Under the pieces are notes generated by a model. That model had not been told where the DNA came from, did no database searches, and worked only from the letters and a program-made list of their open reading frames with translations. From a virus, in the IMG/VR virus record IMGVR_UViG_3300006751_000040, positions 1-38,043 of that record: a stretch of DNA of 38,043 nt; one strand, given 5' to 3'. The position numbers and the translations under genes are program-made. Shown here in pieces: positions 26,497 through 34,824 of the stretch. The number at the start of each line of letters is the position of its first letter. Position 1 is the first letter of the stretch.

Positions 26497-29243
26497 TGCC
26501 AAATTTATGTTTAGATTTTTCTCAACAACGTGAAGAACATGTGAAACGCATGAAGGCCATTAATAAGGTATGGGATGATTCCAAGCTTATTACTAAGCTA
26601 TATGGTGAGTCTAGTACTGATCTTGGCAAGGAAATGCTTACATATTTTTCTGAAGATATTCACAAAGGGAAGCCATTTGATGAATACTGGGTATTAACTG
26701 AACCTGAAGCTGTACGTATAGAGAATGCTATTAGGAAGCATGAAAAAGAAATATCTGGTGGTAATATTGGTTGGATTCGCAGGAATACATTAGTTGTACC
26801 TGCTGCAGTTGCTCGTAAATCACCTGCTACAGCTAAGTTTTATGATAATTTAAACCTAGCAGTCAATTATGAAAGAACGCAGCGTAACAAGCAAGTACAG
26901 GCTTCCCGTGCTATTGCTATGCATATGCGTAAGGCACATATAGATGAGGCAAGACAAGATCGAAAGTTCAAGCAAACCAGGTACTTACCAGGGATTGATG
27001 CACTTCGTGAGATTGATAGGTTGCAGTATGAAATACAAGGTTCTACTGATTCTGCTAAAGTGAACGATTATCAAGCTGCAGTTCAAGATTTAGTTAAAAG
27101 TGATCAAGGCAAGCTTGTACGTCAATTTATGACTTTAATGGAGATGAAGCAGGGAGATTTTGATAGAATTAGAGCTAAGAGGGGAGAATATAATCCTGAT
27201 GTTGTTCAGGCTGTTATAGCTGGCAAAACATTGATGCAACAAATGTCTGGTGTGATGACAGCTGGACTGAGAAATATGCGTGACGTGATCTCACTTAGGA
27301 CAGTTGGTGAGCGATATAATGAAAAGGATCCGCAGTCATTGATACTCACGAATCCACATGCGAAGAGCAGTATCAGGGCTATTAATGATGCCATTGATCG
27401 TGTTAATGTTGGACGAAAAGGTCGTGACTATATGCCACATTTGATCCTAGATGATCTAGTCAGAGCTAAACAGGATTTCGATAACTTTGCAGCATTAAAA
27501 ACTGAAGGTGAGCGAAATAATGCTTTGACTAGTATGTCACGTACATTAGATGGTATATTCCAAAGCCAAGGCAGCGCTCCTGAAACGGCTAGAGCTAGAA
27601 ATGCTAATATTGAAACTTATTGGAATAAAAACCCTTTATTTATATTACAACAATATGCACAGGATGTCATAGGATTTAATAAAGTTAATAAAATCCAGGC
27701 TGATTATATTGAGGTAATGAAATCTTTTGGTAAATCAGGTGTAGATACAAAGTTTGTCACTGGGATGAGAGAATGGATTAATGATGAGTTTATGATTGCT
27801 ACCAGAGGACTAAGGGACAGGCCTCAATGGATGAATAATATAGTGCGGGTAATTACGGCTGCTGAAACGATTAAAGCCATGGGCCTGTCCGTTACTGGAA
27901 CAATACGTAATGCTGTATCTGCTATGTATTTCTTTACAGATGTTGGCTTCCTTAATGCTAAGCGAGCTATGCATGATTATAATAATGATGGCATGGTACG
28001 GGAGGATAGCAAAGGTAACCGTGTTAGCGTAGCACAGAGATTGTCCAGGATTGAACAAGAGCAGGGATTTAAATTTGGGGATATAGGTGCTGAATTGTTT
28101 GCAGAAGGATTATTACCTACCCAGGGTGTATCCCAGTCAGATGTTAAATTTAATCCATTATCTGGTAAGATAGAATATAAACAAGATCAAACATGGAAAG
28201 TATTAGATAAAGGTATTGATTGGTCTGTGTCTAAGTCGTTGACATTCCATAGAATTACCGAGAATTGGTCTCGTAACTATATGTTTAGAATAGCTTATAT
28301 AATGGCAGAGAAACAATACAGATCTAATCCTGATTATGAAGCATCTATTGGTGAAACAGCATTGCAGAAGAAGGCTGCTAATGTCGCACTTAAGGCGGTT
28401 AATGCATTTGCCTTTGAATATGCTGCACATGCTAAACCAAGGTTGATGTCTGGATATCCTGGTAAATTAGTTGAAAATAAGGATACAGGTCAATTAGAGG
28501 TAGTACAAGATCCTAAGGCAGCATTAGGCGCTGCAGGTCAGCTTACCTTTCAGCTATTACATTATCCTCTATCATTTATGGATATGCAGTATCAAATATT
28601 AAAGGGAAGTAAAAATGCTGTAATGGCAGGACAATGGGATGCTCCTGAAAATATGTATTTAGCTAAGTATGCTGGACTGTATTTTGCATTACAGGCCCTA
28701 TCAGTATTAACTAATGCTGATATGAATACAATTGCTGAAAATGATACTTTTAGGAAGATAGAATCTATCAAAGAACATTTTGATGAAGATTCAAAGAAAA
28801 CCAGAAGAGGTTTAATATCTGAGGTTACAGGTCCTGCAATTGGTGATGTACAATATGCACTTATGATGTCTGGATTAATGCAACTACCTGATTCAGATTG
28901 GGGTAAGATTGCCTTAGGCTATGAAGATTATGCTAACAAAAATGAAGATGAACAAAGTGCTGACTTTTGGAATAAGGTTAATACTGAGGTAGGCAGATGG
29001 AACTCAAAGATGATTCCAGCTATTAAAGATGGCAGAGGTACAGATATGATGCGTCATTGGCTTGCTATGTATCCTAGGGATTGGACTAAAAGTTATCGTG
29101 AAAAACTATTTGGTAAGAAACGTAAGCGTTGGCCCAAACATATTGCTACAACCAGGAAGAAAGCAGGGTTATCATTAGGATATACTGAACCATCTGAAGA
29201 AAAGATAGAAGCATTAAAAGCATTGGATTTACTAGATAAGTAG
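26496..29243 (+). CDS. Large internal virion protein (ejection-type)
   Basis: A 915-residue mostly helical protein joined to the giant gene by TAATG. The N-terminal third is basic and helical. The C-terminal part (residues ~555-770) has the sequence FHRITENWSRNYMFRIAY, a Tyr/Ala/Pro/Arg-Leu segment (YAAHAKPRLMSGYPG), QLTFQLLHYPLSFMDM and a hydrophobic LAKYAGLYFALQALSVLT. This layout resembles the C-terminal domains of large polyvalent or internal head proteins of big podoviruses. The C-terminus is strongly basic (KKRKRWPKH). Role inferred: part of the ejected protein set. No catalytic motif is found. Confidence 0.65.
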   Translation: MPNLCLDFSQQREEHVKRMKAINKVWDDSKLITKLYGESSTDLGKEMLTYFSEDIHKGKPFDEYWVLTEPEAVRIENAIRKHEKEISGGNIGWIRRNTLVVPAAVARKSPATAKFYDNLNLAVNYERTQRNKQVQASRAIAMHMRKAHIDEARQDRKFKQTRYLPGIDALREIDRLQYEIQGSTDSAKVNDYQAAVQDLVKSDQGKLVRQFMTLMEMKQGDFDRIRAKRGEYNPDVVQAVIAGKTLMQQMSGVMTAGLRNMRDVISLRTVGERYNEKDPQSLILTNPHAKSSIRAINDAIDRVNVGRKGRDYMPHLILDDLVRAKQDFDNFAALKTEGERNNALTSMSRTLDGIFQSQGSAPETARARNANIETYWNKNPLFILQQYAQDVIGFNKVNKIQADYIEVMKSFGKSGVDTKFVTGMREWINDEFMIATRGLRDRPQWMNNIVRVITAAETIKAMGLSVTGTIRNAVSAMYFFTDVGFLNAKRAMHDYNNDGMVREDSKGNRVSVAQRLSRIEQEQGFKFGDIGAELFAEGLLPTQGVSQSDVKFNPLSGKIEYKQDQTWKVLDKGIDWSVSKSLTFHRITENWSRNYMFRIAYIMAEKQYRSNPDYEASIGETALQKKAANVALKAVNAFAFEYAAHAKPRLMSGYPGKLVENKDTGQLEVVQDPKAALGAAGQLTFQLLHYPLSFMDMQYQILKGSKNAVMAGQWDAPENMYLAKYAGLYFALQALSVLTNADMNTIAENDTFRKIESIKEHFDEDSKKTRRGLISEVTGPAIGDVQYALMMSGLMQLPDSDWGKIALGYEDYANKNEDEQSADFWNKVNTEVGRWNSKMIPAIKDGRGTDMMRHWLAMYPRDWTKSYREKLFGKKRKRWPKHIATTRKKAGLSLGYTEPSEEKIEALKALDLLDK

Positions 29244-29244
29244 C

Positions 29245-30303
29245 ATGAGCATTCTAGATAAATTATCAGCAGTTAAAAGTGTTATTTCTGAGTATGGTGA
29301 AACTGGGAATTTTGGTGAGGCTATTTCAGCTATGAACCAAGCAGAGGCAGATGAAGCATCAGCAGCATTAAAAGCATTAAATTTATTTGCTGAGGAGAAT
29401 CCTAAAACTGCTAATATTCTGAATGTGTCTAAAGTAGTTGATTATATAGATCAAAAAGCTTATGATATAGGATCTACTAGTGCTAGTGCGACCAGAAGTG
29501 CAAAAGAGATTGATTATATAGTTGGAGATGATCCTAGTGATGTTACAAAAGGAGCTTATGGAGGTAGGATAGGAAGTTACACTGGTGTAGATGACAGACA
29601 GTTGTATAGTGGGGCTGAAGCACCAGATCTACTTAAGGTTTATTTAGGAATGGAGGAGAATACATTTCCAATGTCTGAGGTCACACCTTCATCCTGGACT
29701 CAAGATACACCAGAACAGGGATGGAGAAGTATTAAGGAATATTCTGATGTAAAACTTGGAAAAGAAACATCATATCCAGATTATTTTGAATCATTTACTA
29801 GTGGAGAAGATGTTATATATGAGGGTGAATCACAGGAATGGAATATGCGGACTGAATATTTGGAAAATGAATCTGCCCTTATAGACCAGTTCAAGAAATT
29901 ACGGACTTCTGTGGAAGAAGGAACTTATGACCCAAGTAAACATGCTGTAAAAATGTCTGCAGGGGAGATTCCTCCAGGCTTAGAAGTTGAAACTCGAGTT
30001 AATGTTGGAAATTTCACTCAATCTATTGGATATGATCCAGATAAAAAAGAATATTATTATAGTATGACTGATGTATGGGATTTTGAACCTGAAATGTATG
30101 CTGAAAATTGGTCTAACCATAGCGGAAGTGCTGAAAGATATCAGGAAAGATATAATCAAGCTGCACTAATGGAAGGTGTAGGGAAATCAGTAGGATTTTA
30201 TGATAGGTACACTATTCCTGATGAATACATTAAAATGTGGGGTGGTGATTTTGGTAGTGAAGATATCACAGACCAATTAATAGATCGTTTTAAAGAAGAT
30301 TAA
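29245..30303 (+). CDS. Last gene of the late block, acidic virion-region protein
   Basis: A 352-residue acidic protein with a weak ribosome site, two bases after the preceding stop. The N-terminal ~75 residues are helical. The C-terminal part contains YYYSMTDVWDFEPEMY and, ~55 residues later, SVGFYDRYTIPDEY. Comparable D-x-W-D-F and F-Y-D-R pairs occur near the ends of large phage virion proteins, so this may be a detached domain of such a protein. No further function is assigned. Confidence 0.6.
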   Translation: MSILDKLSAVKSVISEYGETGNFGEAISAMNQAEADEASAALKALNLFAEENPKTANILNVSKVVDYIDQKAYDIGSTSASATRSAKEIDYIVGDDPSDVTKGAYGGRIGSYTGVDDRQLYSGAEAPDLLKVYLGMEENTFPMSEVTPSSWTQDTPEQGWRSIKEYSDVKLGKETSYPDYFESFTSGEDVIYEGESQEWNMRTEYLENESALIDQFKKLRTSVEEGTYDPSKHAVKMSAGEIPPGLEVETRVNVGNFTQSIGYDPDKKEYYYSMTDVWDFEPEMYAENWSNHSGSAERYQERYNQAALMEGVGKSVGFYDRYTIPDEYIKMWGGDFGSEDITDQLIDRFKED

Positions 30304-30472
30304 AACTTATCATCTGTCTTTGATCCAATAAATATCTTGAAGTGCAATATTGATACTTCAAATACTACTCCAAATATATCATCCACTGTAAAACAAAAAC
30401 TAAATGGGAACATACTTAGACGCCAGTAGTTGGTATTATAATCCAACCCAAAATAATAACTTCCTATTTGAT
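30304..30472. other. Convergent intergenic junction with weak hairpins
   Basis: 169 bases between the ends of the plus and minus gene blocks. Two inverted repeats are visible: TTGAAGT at 30337-30343 with ACTTCAA at 30355-30361 (11-base loop), and GTTGG at 30429-30433 with CCAAC at 30443-30447. Neither has a long T-run, so they are only possible terminators for the two converging transcripts. No credible gene was found in it. Confidence 0.5.
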
Positions 30473-30805
30473 TCATTTAATTAATCCTATAAATTGATCT
30501 AGTTCAATAACAGCATATGTTTTGCTGTTGTTACGTTTCATTACCAATACGGGTGTACCATCTCCAGCATTATCTTCAGCCTGTTGTAAACTCTTCCATA
30601 AGTCCATACGTTCCTTATTCTTACATTCAAAACTATATGGAATAGACTTCCTGGCCTTAGGGGATAGCACAATGTCCATCCCTGACATCCCCATGGTCTG
30701 AGATTTAATATCATCTTCGTGCAATTTAGGAAATGCGGTGCGCAATGCATCACGCAGCATATTCTGCAGCCGACGGCCTTTCGCTTTTACGGATTTTACT
30801 CTCAT
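30473..30805 (-). CDS. PD-(D/E)XK-type endonuclease
   Basis: A 110-residue protein. It opens with a basic helix containing KGRRLQNMLRDALRTAFP. MGMSGMDIVLSP provides the catalytic Asp and SFECKN the E-x-K pair, spaced as in small PD-(D/E)XK nucleases. After these come a helix with a Gln (LQQAEDN) and a strand (PVLVMKRN). Phage proteins of this design are predicted DNA-cutting or Holliday-junction-type nucleases. Its ATG overlaps the upstream stop (ATGA). Last gene of the minus-strand block. Confidence 0.78.
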   Translation of the reverse strand: MRVKSVKAKGRRLQNMLRDALRTAFPKLHEDDIKSQTMGMSGMDIVLSPKARKSIPYSFECKNKERMDLWKSLQQAEDNAGDGTPVLVMKRNNSKTYAVIELDQFIGLIK

Positions 30806-31014
30806 GGATTTAATCCATTACCTTTGCGCATTTCATGTTCTAAATCCTGATTATCTTTAAACTGTCCACTGAGCCAGCCATCAATACATTCTAAATCATG
30901 CTTGATACGCGGTACTGAAAACTCTGTCGGCACTTTGGAAGTCGGTAAGGGGGTCAGGTCCCTCGCATAGATCACTAGACGAGATATCTTTCGCAGTATG
31001 TTGTTTTGTATCAT
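30802..31014 (-). CDS. Small hypothetical protein
   Basis: A 70-residue ORF with a good ribosome site (AGGAGAG, six to eight bases before ATG 31014) and an ATGA overlap with the nuclease gene. The C-terminal half (SVPRIKHDLECIDGWLSGQFKDNQDLEHEMRKG) looks helical and protein-like. It overlaps the next ORF upstream by 119 bases in another frame, which is large. Both have ribosome sites, so both are listed. Function unknown. Confidence 0.55.
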   Translation of the reverse strand: MIQNNILRKISRLVIYARDLTPLPTSKVPTEFSVPRIKHDLECIDGWLSGQFKDNQDLEHEMRKGNGLNP

Positions 31015-31234
31015 GTTCTTCTCTCCTGGTTTGTGGTTTTAATTTAGGCCACATTCCTAATCTCTTCAAAGCATTTTTTATTGCATTAGGAGGTGGGGCC
31101 AATCTAACTGATATTAATTCAAGTTCTAAATCTTTTTTATGTAGTTTCATTGCTATTAAATCTTGTTCAATTTGTAAAATATCTAAAGTTAAATCATCAA
31201 TTGTTTTACGTAATGTTTGTTCGTTAAATTTCAT
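30896..31234 (-). CDS. Small coiled-coil protein
   Basis: 112 residues from ATG 31234, chosen because AAAGGA lies upstream; an ATG further upstream would add 32 residues overlapping the previous gene. Residues 1-50 form a heptad helix (LRKTIDDLTLDILQIEQDL, then LELELISVRL). Then come a Pro-turn and a basic stretch (ALKRLGMWPKLKPQTRREE). The last ~38 residues, in the overlap with the next gene, are low in structure. Function unknown; the real stop may be affected by the overlap. Confidence 0.55.
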   Translation of the reverse strand: MKFNEQTLRKTIDDLTLDILQIEQDLIAMKLHKKDLELELISVRLAPPPNAIKNALKRLGMWPKLKPQTRREEHDTKQHTAKDISSSDLCEGPDPLTDFQSADRVFSTAYQA

Positions 31235-31265
31235 AAAATTTCCTTTGTTATAGTTATAAAGAATA

Positions 31266-31289
31266 GAGGCCCTACTCGTGTAGAGCCTC
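31266..31289 (-). terminator. Hairpin straddling a stop codon, possible weak terminator
   Basis: GAGGC / GCCTC arms with an inner CTAC / GTAG pair around a four-base loop and one mismatch. On the minus strand it is followed by a T-rich TATTCTTTA. It includes the stop codon of the 67-residue gene. The tail is imperfect, so partial termination or RNA processing is equally possible. Confidence 0.45.
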
Positions 31290-31475
31290 CATCTTTGTCT
31301 TCCATCTCTTCCCCAACTCACGTTTAGCACATTTTTTACAGATTATTAAGGAGTCCCAATCAACTAAGTCAGGGATACTTGGAACTGCTGTGTAGGCATG
31401 CATTTTAAAGGATGAAGTATCACACATTTGGCATTTACCATTAGGTATAATACCAATGTATTTACTTATTCTCAT
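31272..31475 (-). CDS. Small zinc-ribbon protein
   Basis: 67 residues from ATG 31475, which overlaps the end of the upstream gene by 14 bases. C-x-x-C (KCQMC) near residue 15 and C-x-x-C (ICKKC) near residue 46 are spaced as in a zinc ribbon. The C-terminus is basic. An in-frame ATG 39 bases upstream would add a hydrophobic piece overlapping the previous gene and is less likely. Possible nucleic-acid or protein-binding adaptor in the replication block. Confidence 0.65.
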   Translation of the reverse strand: MRISKYIGIIPNGKCQMCDTSSFKMHAYTAVPSIPDLVDWDSLIICKKCAKRELGKRWKTKMEALHE

Positions 31476-31767
31476 CAACCATACCCCAAAGTAGGCACAG
31501 ATAAACAATAGCATCTGTTATACGTCCGGTCACATCTTCACGCTGTGAAGTATGTCCATTGATATGAGATGCAATGCCATCAATATGTTTCATGAAATAT
31601 GTCATTAGCACTGCTTCCTTAGGTTGTCCAGTATAGGATCCAACTCTACGAAAGTTTGCAAACACATCTTCATCAGCACGAGCATATTCTGCTTGTCCTG
31701 CATCACGAGTTTTATTGATAATTACGAAGATTTCCTTCATTAACTTATCCATTTCAGGCTTGGTCAT
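31462..31767 (-). CDS. DUF1599/Nmad1-like protein
   Basis: A 101-residue helical protein with the family pattern: AGQAEYARADEDVFANFRR, then KEAVLMTYFMKHIDGIASHI, then GRITDAIVYLCLLWGM. This group has been proposed to be associated with nucleotide or base modification in phages and to resemble MazG-type all-helical proteins; activity is not established. The Asp, Glu and His in the helices could bind a metal or nucleotide. ATGA overlap with the helicase gene suggests coupled expression with replication genes. Confidence 0.7.
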   Translation of the reverse strand: MTKPEMDKLMKEIFVIINKTRDAGQAEYARADEDVFANFRRVGSYTGQPKEAVLMTYFMKHIDGIASHINGHTSQREDVTGRITDAIVYLCLLWGMVDENK

Positions 31768-33509
31768 AATCTTATAATCCTTGCATTGTCTACTTTTAGT
31801 TCCGCTCTAATTTGTTCTCTTTCTCGGTTTTTATCACTTTTCAGTAATAATGTATCAATCAAACCTTCTTCATTCCTGAAGGGCTTCAAAGATAACAACT
31901 TATTTGCATTATATGCAATACGAAAGGAACCTCTGGCAGAGGCAATATCCATACCTTCTCTGAAAGCTGACTTTGATATCTCAGATACAGCAAATACAAT
32001 TACATTGTGTTTCACTGCAATCTCCATTAATGCCTGGGATGCTTCCTCTACCTTCATGTTATTGTCCTTCTGTTTGCTTCTAAATAATCCCAGATGGTCT
32101 ACAACCACTATCTCAGGTTTATTAGGTAGCATGGAAATGCGTTTGTCAAGCTCGAATGGATAACATGGTGAATAATCAACAGTTAACCATTTAAACTCTT
32201 TATCAATTCCATTTTGGAAGGATTTGTAATGTGCTGCGAGTTCTACTTCACTCCATCCCTTAGCAATCATAACAAACCTAGTCCATATTTGACGTGGAGA
32301 CATCTCCATTTCAACAAAGTACGTAGGTCGTTTAAAGTGCGTCATCCAATTCTGAAGTAGCATTGTCTTCATGGATGCGGGTGGTGCTTGTAGAATTACT
32401 ACTTCGCCAGGATATACAGGAAAAGTCTGTCCATACATTTCTCCAATATCTATTGGTGCTAGATCTTTACGGAGAAACTCTATTAATGCCTTTTCCATTG
32501 AAGAGGCGTCCATCGTAGACTGGGATTTCTTGGCTTTGTAAAGCCTACAAGTATTTTTGCAGTATTCATCCATAATAGGATCACTACATCCATACCGATA
32601 TCCATGTCCACCATGTCCATCGTAGCAATTTGTTACTATTTTATCCATCTCATCTTTCTTGAATGGACTATGAGCATTGTCGACTTTCTGTCTCCAACCC
32701 TCTAATACATATCTTACTACACCTTCAGGATACAACCATCGAAACCATGCTGCCAATCTAAGGGCTACATTATGTCTTCTACCCATAGGTTGACTTTCTA
32801 ACATGCTGCTAATACAGGGGTAGTTAGAAGGGTCTGGTGTCCGTCCTTCGTTCACTATGGGGTCGGTTTTAGGCGTTTCCTTGGGGGTAGAGAGCGCTAA
32901 CGTATCAAATACAGGGTTACACTCCATTACATTATTTAACAGCTTCTGTGGGTGTTTAGCGTATTTTAGTATTTGATCAATTGGTTCAGTTAATTCTAAC
33001 CATTGGCTGGGAATCTGTACCTTATATAGGCCAGATTTACCATTTCTAGTGTTAACGATACGTATTAATCTTGGTTTATCTGTTACAGCTGGGTCAGCAT
33101 ATTCAAATACACCAGCATTTGTTAATGCTTTTTTAACAGTCATATGCAAATCTGTAGCTGGCTTCCATCTAAAGGCATCTGTTGGAATGCCTAGATGAAA
33201 CCCAGTGCCACTGAAATAAGCATTGAATGGTATATCCATATCATGAAGATACAATGATAACCCATATGCTTTCTCCCTAGCACTGTCCACGTTAGCTCCA
33301 TCTACATCTAGGATAAACTCATCAGGTATATAGATTAAACCATCATAACCTGCTAATGTATTATGGCTAGCAAAAAACTCTTTTACATAATCATCATATT
33401 CATACAATGACATAAATGTATCTGAATCTAATCCTTGCCATTCTGATTCATTATCGGCATCTTGGAAGTAATGTCTTCGATGTAGACTGAATGCAAATTC
33501 TCTTATCAT
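31764..33509 (-). CDS. Primase (AEP)-DnaB-like helicase fusion
   Basis: A 581-residue protein with a good AAGGAGAG ribosome site. Residues ~60-170 form an archaeo-eukaryotic primase core: D68-x-D70, S100-G-T-G-F-H105, and R-L-I-R-I-V-N-T near 147-154. Residues ~230-330 hold a helical PriCT-like segment, then a Cys cluster (C308, C317, C321, perhaps with C295) that could hold Zn or Fe-S. Residues ~350-560 are a RecA/DnaB-type ATPase: the P-loop A375-P-P-A-S-M-K381-T382 lacks the usual glycines, and the Walker B is IVVVD471. It would unwind the fork and lay primers for phage replication. Primase activity is inferred from motifs. Confidence 0.85.
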   Translation of the reverse strand: MIREFAFSLHRRHYFQDADNESEWQGLDSDTFMSLYEYDDYVKEFFASHNTLAGYDGLIYIPDEFILDVDGANVDSAREKAYGLSLYLHDMDIPFNAYFSGTGFHLGIPTDAFRWKPATDLHMTVKKALTNAGVFEYADPAVTDKPRLIRIVNTRNGKSGLYKVQIPSQWLELTEPIDQILKYAKHPQKLLNNVMECNPVFDTLALSTPKETPKTDPIVNEGRTPDPSNYPCISSMLESQPMGRRHNVALRLAAWFRWLYPEGVVRYVLEGWRQKVDNAHSPFKKDEMDKIVTNCYDGHGGHGYRYGCSDPIMDEYCKNTCRLYKAKKSQSTMDASSMEKALIEFLRKDLAPIDIGEMYGQTFPVYPGEVVILQAPPASMKTMLLQNWMTHFKRPTYFVEMEMSPRQIWTRFVMIAKGWSEVELAAHYKSFQNGIDKEFKWLTVDYSPCYPFELDKRISMLPNKPEIVVVDHLGLFRSKQKDNNMKVEEASQALMEIAVKHNVIVFAVSEISKSAFREGMDIASARGSFRIAYNANKLLSLKPFRNEEGLIDTLLLKSDKNREREQIRAELKVDNARIIRL

Positions 33510-33519
33510 ATTTCTCTCC

Positions 33520-33705
33520 TTATCTATCTTCTGGTTCTACATGATCTTCCATATCAATGTATTGGCATAAGCAATCATCTTCCATTTTCCTACATATTCC
33601 ACAAATAGCTCCATCTAATACATCTTGGCAAAAACCACACACTATCCCTGTTGTTATTGGTTTGTCACATTCAATACAGTGATTAGGCAGTGGCTTTAAT
33701 ATCAT
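33520..33705 (-). CDS. Small cysteine-rich zinc-ribbon protein
   Basis: 61 residues with GGAGG before ATG 33705. Eight Cys in C-x-x-C, C-x-x-C, C-x-x-C and C-x-C arrangements fit two zinc sites in a treble-clef or ribbon fold. The C-terminus is acidic. It lies between the winged-helix and helicase genes. May be an adaptor or regulator of the replication proteins; no family name can be given. Confidence 0.65.
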   Translation of the reverse strand: MILKPLPNHCIECDKPITTGIVCGFCQDVLDGAICGICRKMEDDCLCQYIDMEDHVEPEDR

Positions 33706-33982
33706 TGTTTAACCTCCAGCAAAAGCAAGGCCTTCCATAAGGTCCCATTACTTTAATGGTAGTTTTTACAAGGCGACCTTCTCTAGTTAAGGTATTGATT
33801 GATCTTCTGATACTGGTAATAGGAGCATCAGTATCCATTACTTCTTTTACTGTCCAGGGATTTAACATAGCAGCATCACCATGCGCTGCAAATACAGCAA
33901 ATACTCTGCTATCTTGTTTCTTTGCAGAATCTCGAGCTCTCTCTAGCTCTATATTCTTTTCATTGGTTGTGTTGTAATACAT
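33683..33982 (-). CDS. Winged helix-turn-helix protein
   Basis: 99 residues with an AAAGGAG ribosome site. The pattern LNPWTVKEVMDTDAPITSIRRSINTLTREGRLVKT is a clear winged helix: helix, turn, recognition helix SIRRSINTL, then the wing with G-R-P-C-F-C-W-R-L. It probably binds DNA as a regulator of phage transcription or replication initiation. The 3' end overlaps the zinc-ribbon gene by 23 bases. Confidence 0.78.
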   Translation of the reverse strand: MYYNTTNEKNIELERARDSAKKQDSRVFAVFAAHGDAAMLNPWTVKEVMDTDAPITSIRRSINTLTREGRLVKTTIKVMGPYGRPCFCWRLNNDIKATA

Positions 33983-34008
33983 TGTACTCCTTTAAGGTTA
34001 GTTTATTA

Positions 34009-34170
34009 TTATTTAACAGGTTCTTCACCTCTTAATGCTTTTTGGTGTAGATATCTAGCTCTTTTAACTAGCATTGTAATTGACATATGCGTATAGTCCG
34101 AATCTTTTGGATTTCGTCCTAACGCAATATCAGTTCGGCTAATAAAATCGAAAAACTCTGATGCTCGCAT
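34009..34170 (-). CDS. Small hypothetical protein (MRASEFFDFI type)
   Basis: A 53-residue ORF whose ATG overlaps the stop of the preceding gene (TAATG). It is a helical, basic protein (LVKRARYLHQKAL near the end). It fills an otherwise empty gap between two clear genes in the same orientation, which supports it. Function unknown. Confidence 0.6.
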   Translation of the reverse strand: MRASEFFDFISRTDIALGRNPKDSDYTHMSITMLVKRARYLHQKALRGEEPVK

Positions 34171-34697
34171 TAGAATATTTCAAAACCTCCAGAATTTTTA
34201 GCAAATTCAGCAAAGTTTAACACATTCTCTTTATTAAATGGATAAGATAACATCCAATCATCATGCTTACCAGTACCTTGACATCCATTACATTTAACAT
34301 TACCAGCACCAGTAGCAGGCGGTTCCTTGCGTTTACCTGTACCTTCACATATGGTACACTTAATCTGATCTAATGCTTCCTGTTCATTCTTGTAATTGGT
34401 TTCAAATCTATCAATTGTTCCGTCAAGATCTAATGCTTCCAATTGAATGGCTATCTTTTTAGCTTTAGTAGCGGTGATTTTATGTCCATCATTATATCCA
34501 CCTCGGGCCATATCTTCTTCATTTAATATTTCTGAACAATGTTGGCATACAAAACCCCATAAAGGTCTCCACCACCAACAGTTATTTCTAAAATATATCC
34601 CACTTGCTTCTTCATATTCCAATTGTTTATTTATTTCTTCCCCTTCATATGCAGGTTGCATATTAACAGGGTTTACTCCATGTAAATCAAATCCCAT
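34170..34697 (-). CDS. MGFDLHG-type phage protein with DnaJ-like zinc motifs
   Basis: 175 residues from ATG 34697, preferred over an upstream ATG at 34721 because AAGGAG sits seven bases before it. It starts MGFDLHGVNPVN and has YFRNNCWWWRPLWGFVC, a signature of a phage family with no known function that I recognise by its ends. Residues ~112-150 carry two C-x-x-C-x-G-x-G repeats (CTICEGTGK, CNGCQGTGK) like the DnaJ zinc centre. May bind zinc and a protein partner. A TAATG overlap leads to the next gene. Confidence 0.75.
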   Translation of the reverse strand: MGFDLHGVNPVNMQPAYEGEEINKQLEYEEASGIYFRNNCWWWRPLWGFVCQHCSEILNEEDMARGGYNDGHKITATKAKKIAIQLEALDLDGTIDRFETNYKNEQEALDQIKCTICEGTGKRKEPPATGAGNVKCNGCQGTGKHDDWMLSYPFNKENVLNFAEFAKNSGGFEIF

Positions 34698-34824
34698 CTT
34701 CTTTCTCCTTATACTGTTCATAAAGTTTCCACATCATTTCAGAAAATTCTGATTGCTTCTCTCTACATTTATGAATATTACCTGTCTGCGTTTCATGCCA
34801 AAGCATAACTATTTTTTTAATCAT
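34687..34824 (-). CDS. Small hypothetical protein
   Basis: A 45-residue ORF with a GGAGAG ribosome site three bases before ATG 34824, overlapping the MGFDLHG-type gene start by 11 bases. The sequence (MLWHETQTGNIHK, then SEMMWKLYEQYKEKEDG) is helical and charged. The overlap with the next ribosome site suggests translational coupling. Function unknown. Confidence 0.5.
   Translation of the reverse strand: MIKKIVMLWHETQTGNIHKCREKQSEFSEMMWKLYEQYKEKEDGI

Noticed and set aside
30304-30472. Strong bidirectional terminator
   Set aside because: The hairpins found have short stems and no U-run, so only a weak or possible terminator is stated.
31786-32163. 125-residue plus-strand ORF inside the helicase
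   Set aside because: Antisense to the conserved ATPase region, with no ribosome site or context.
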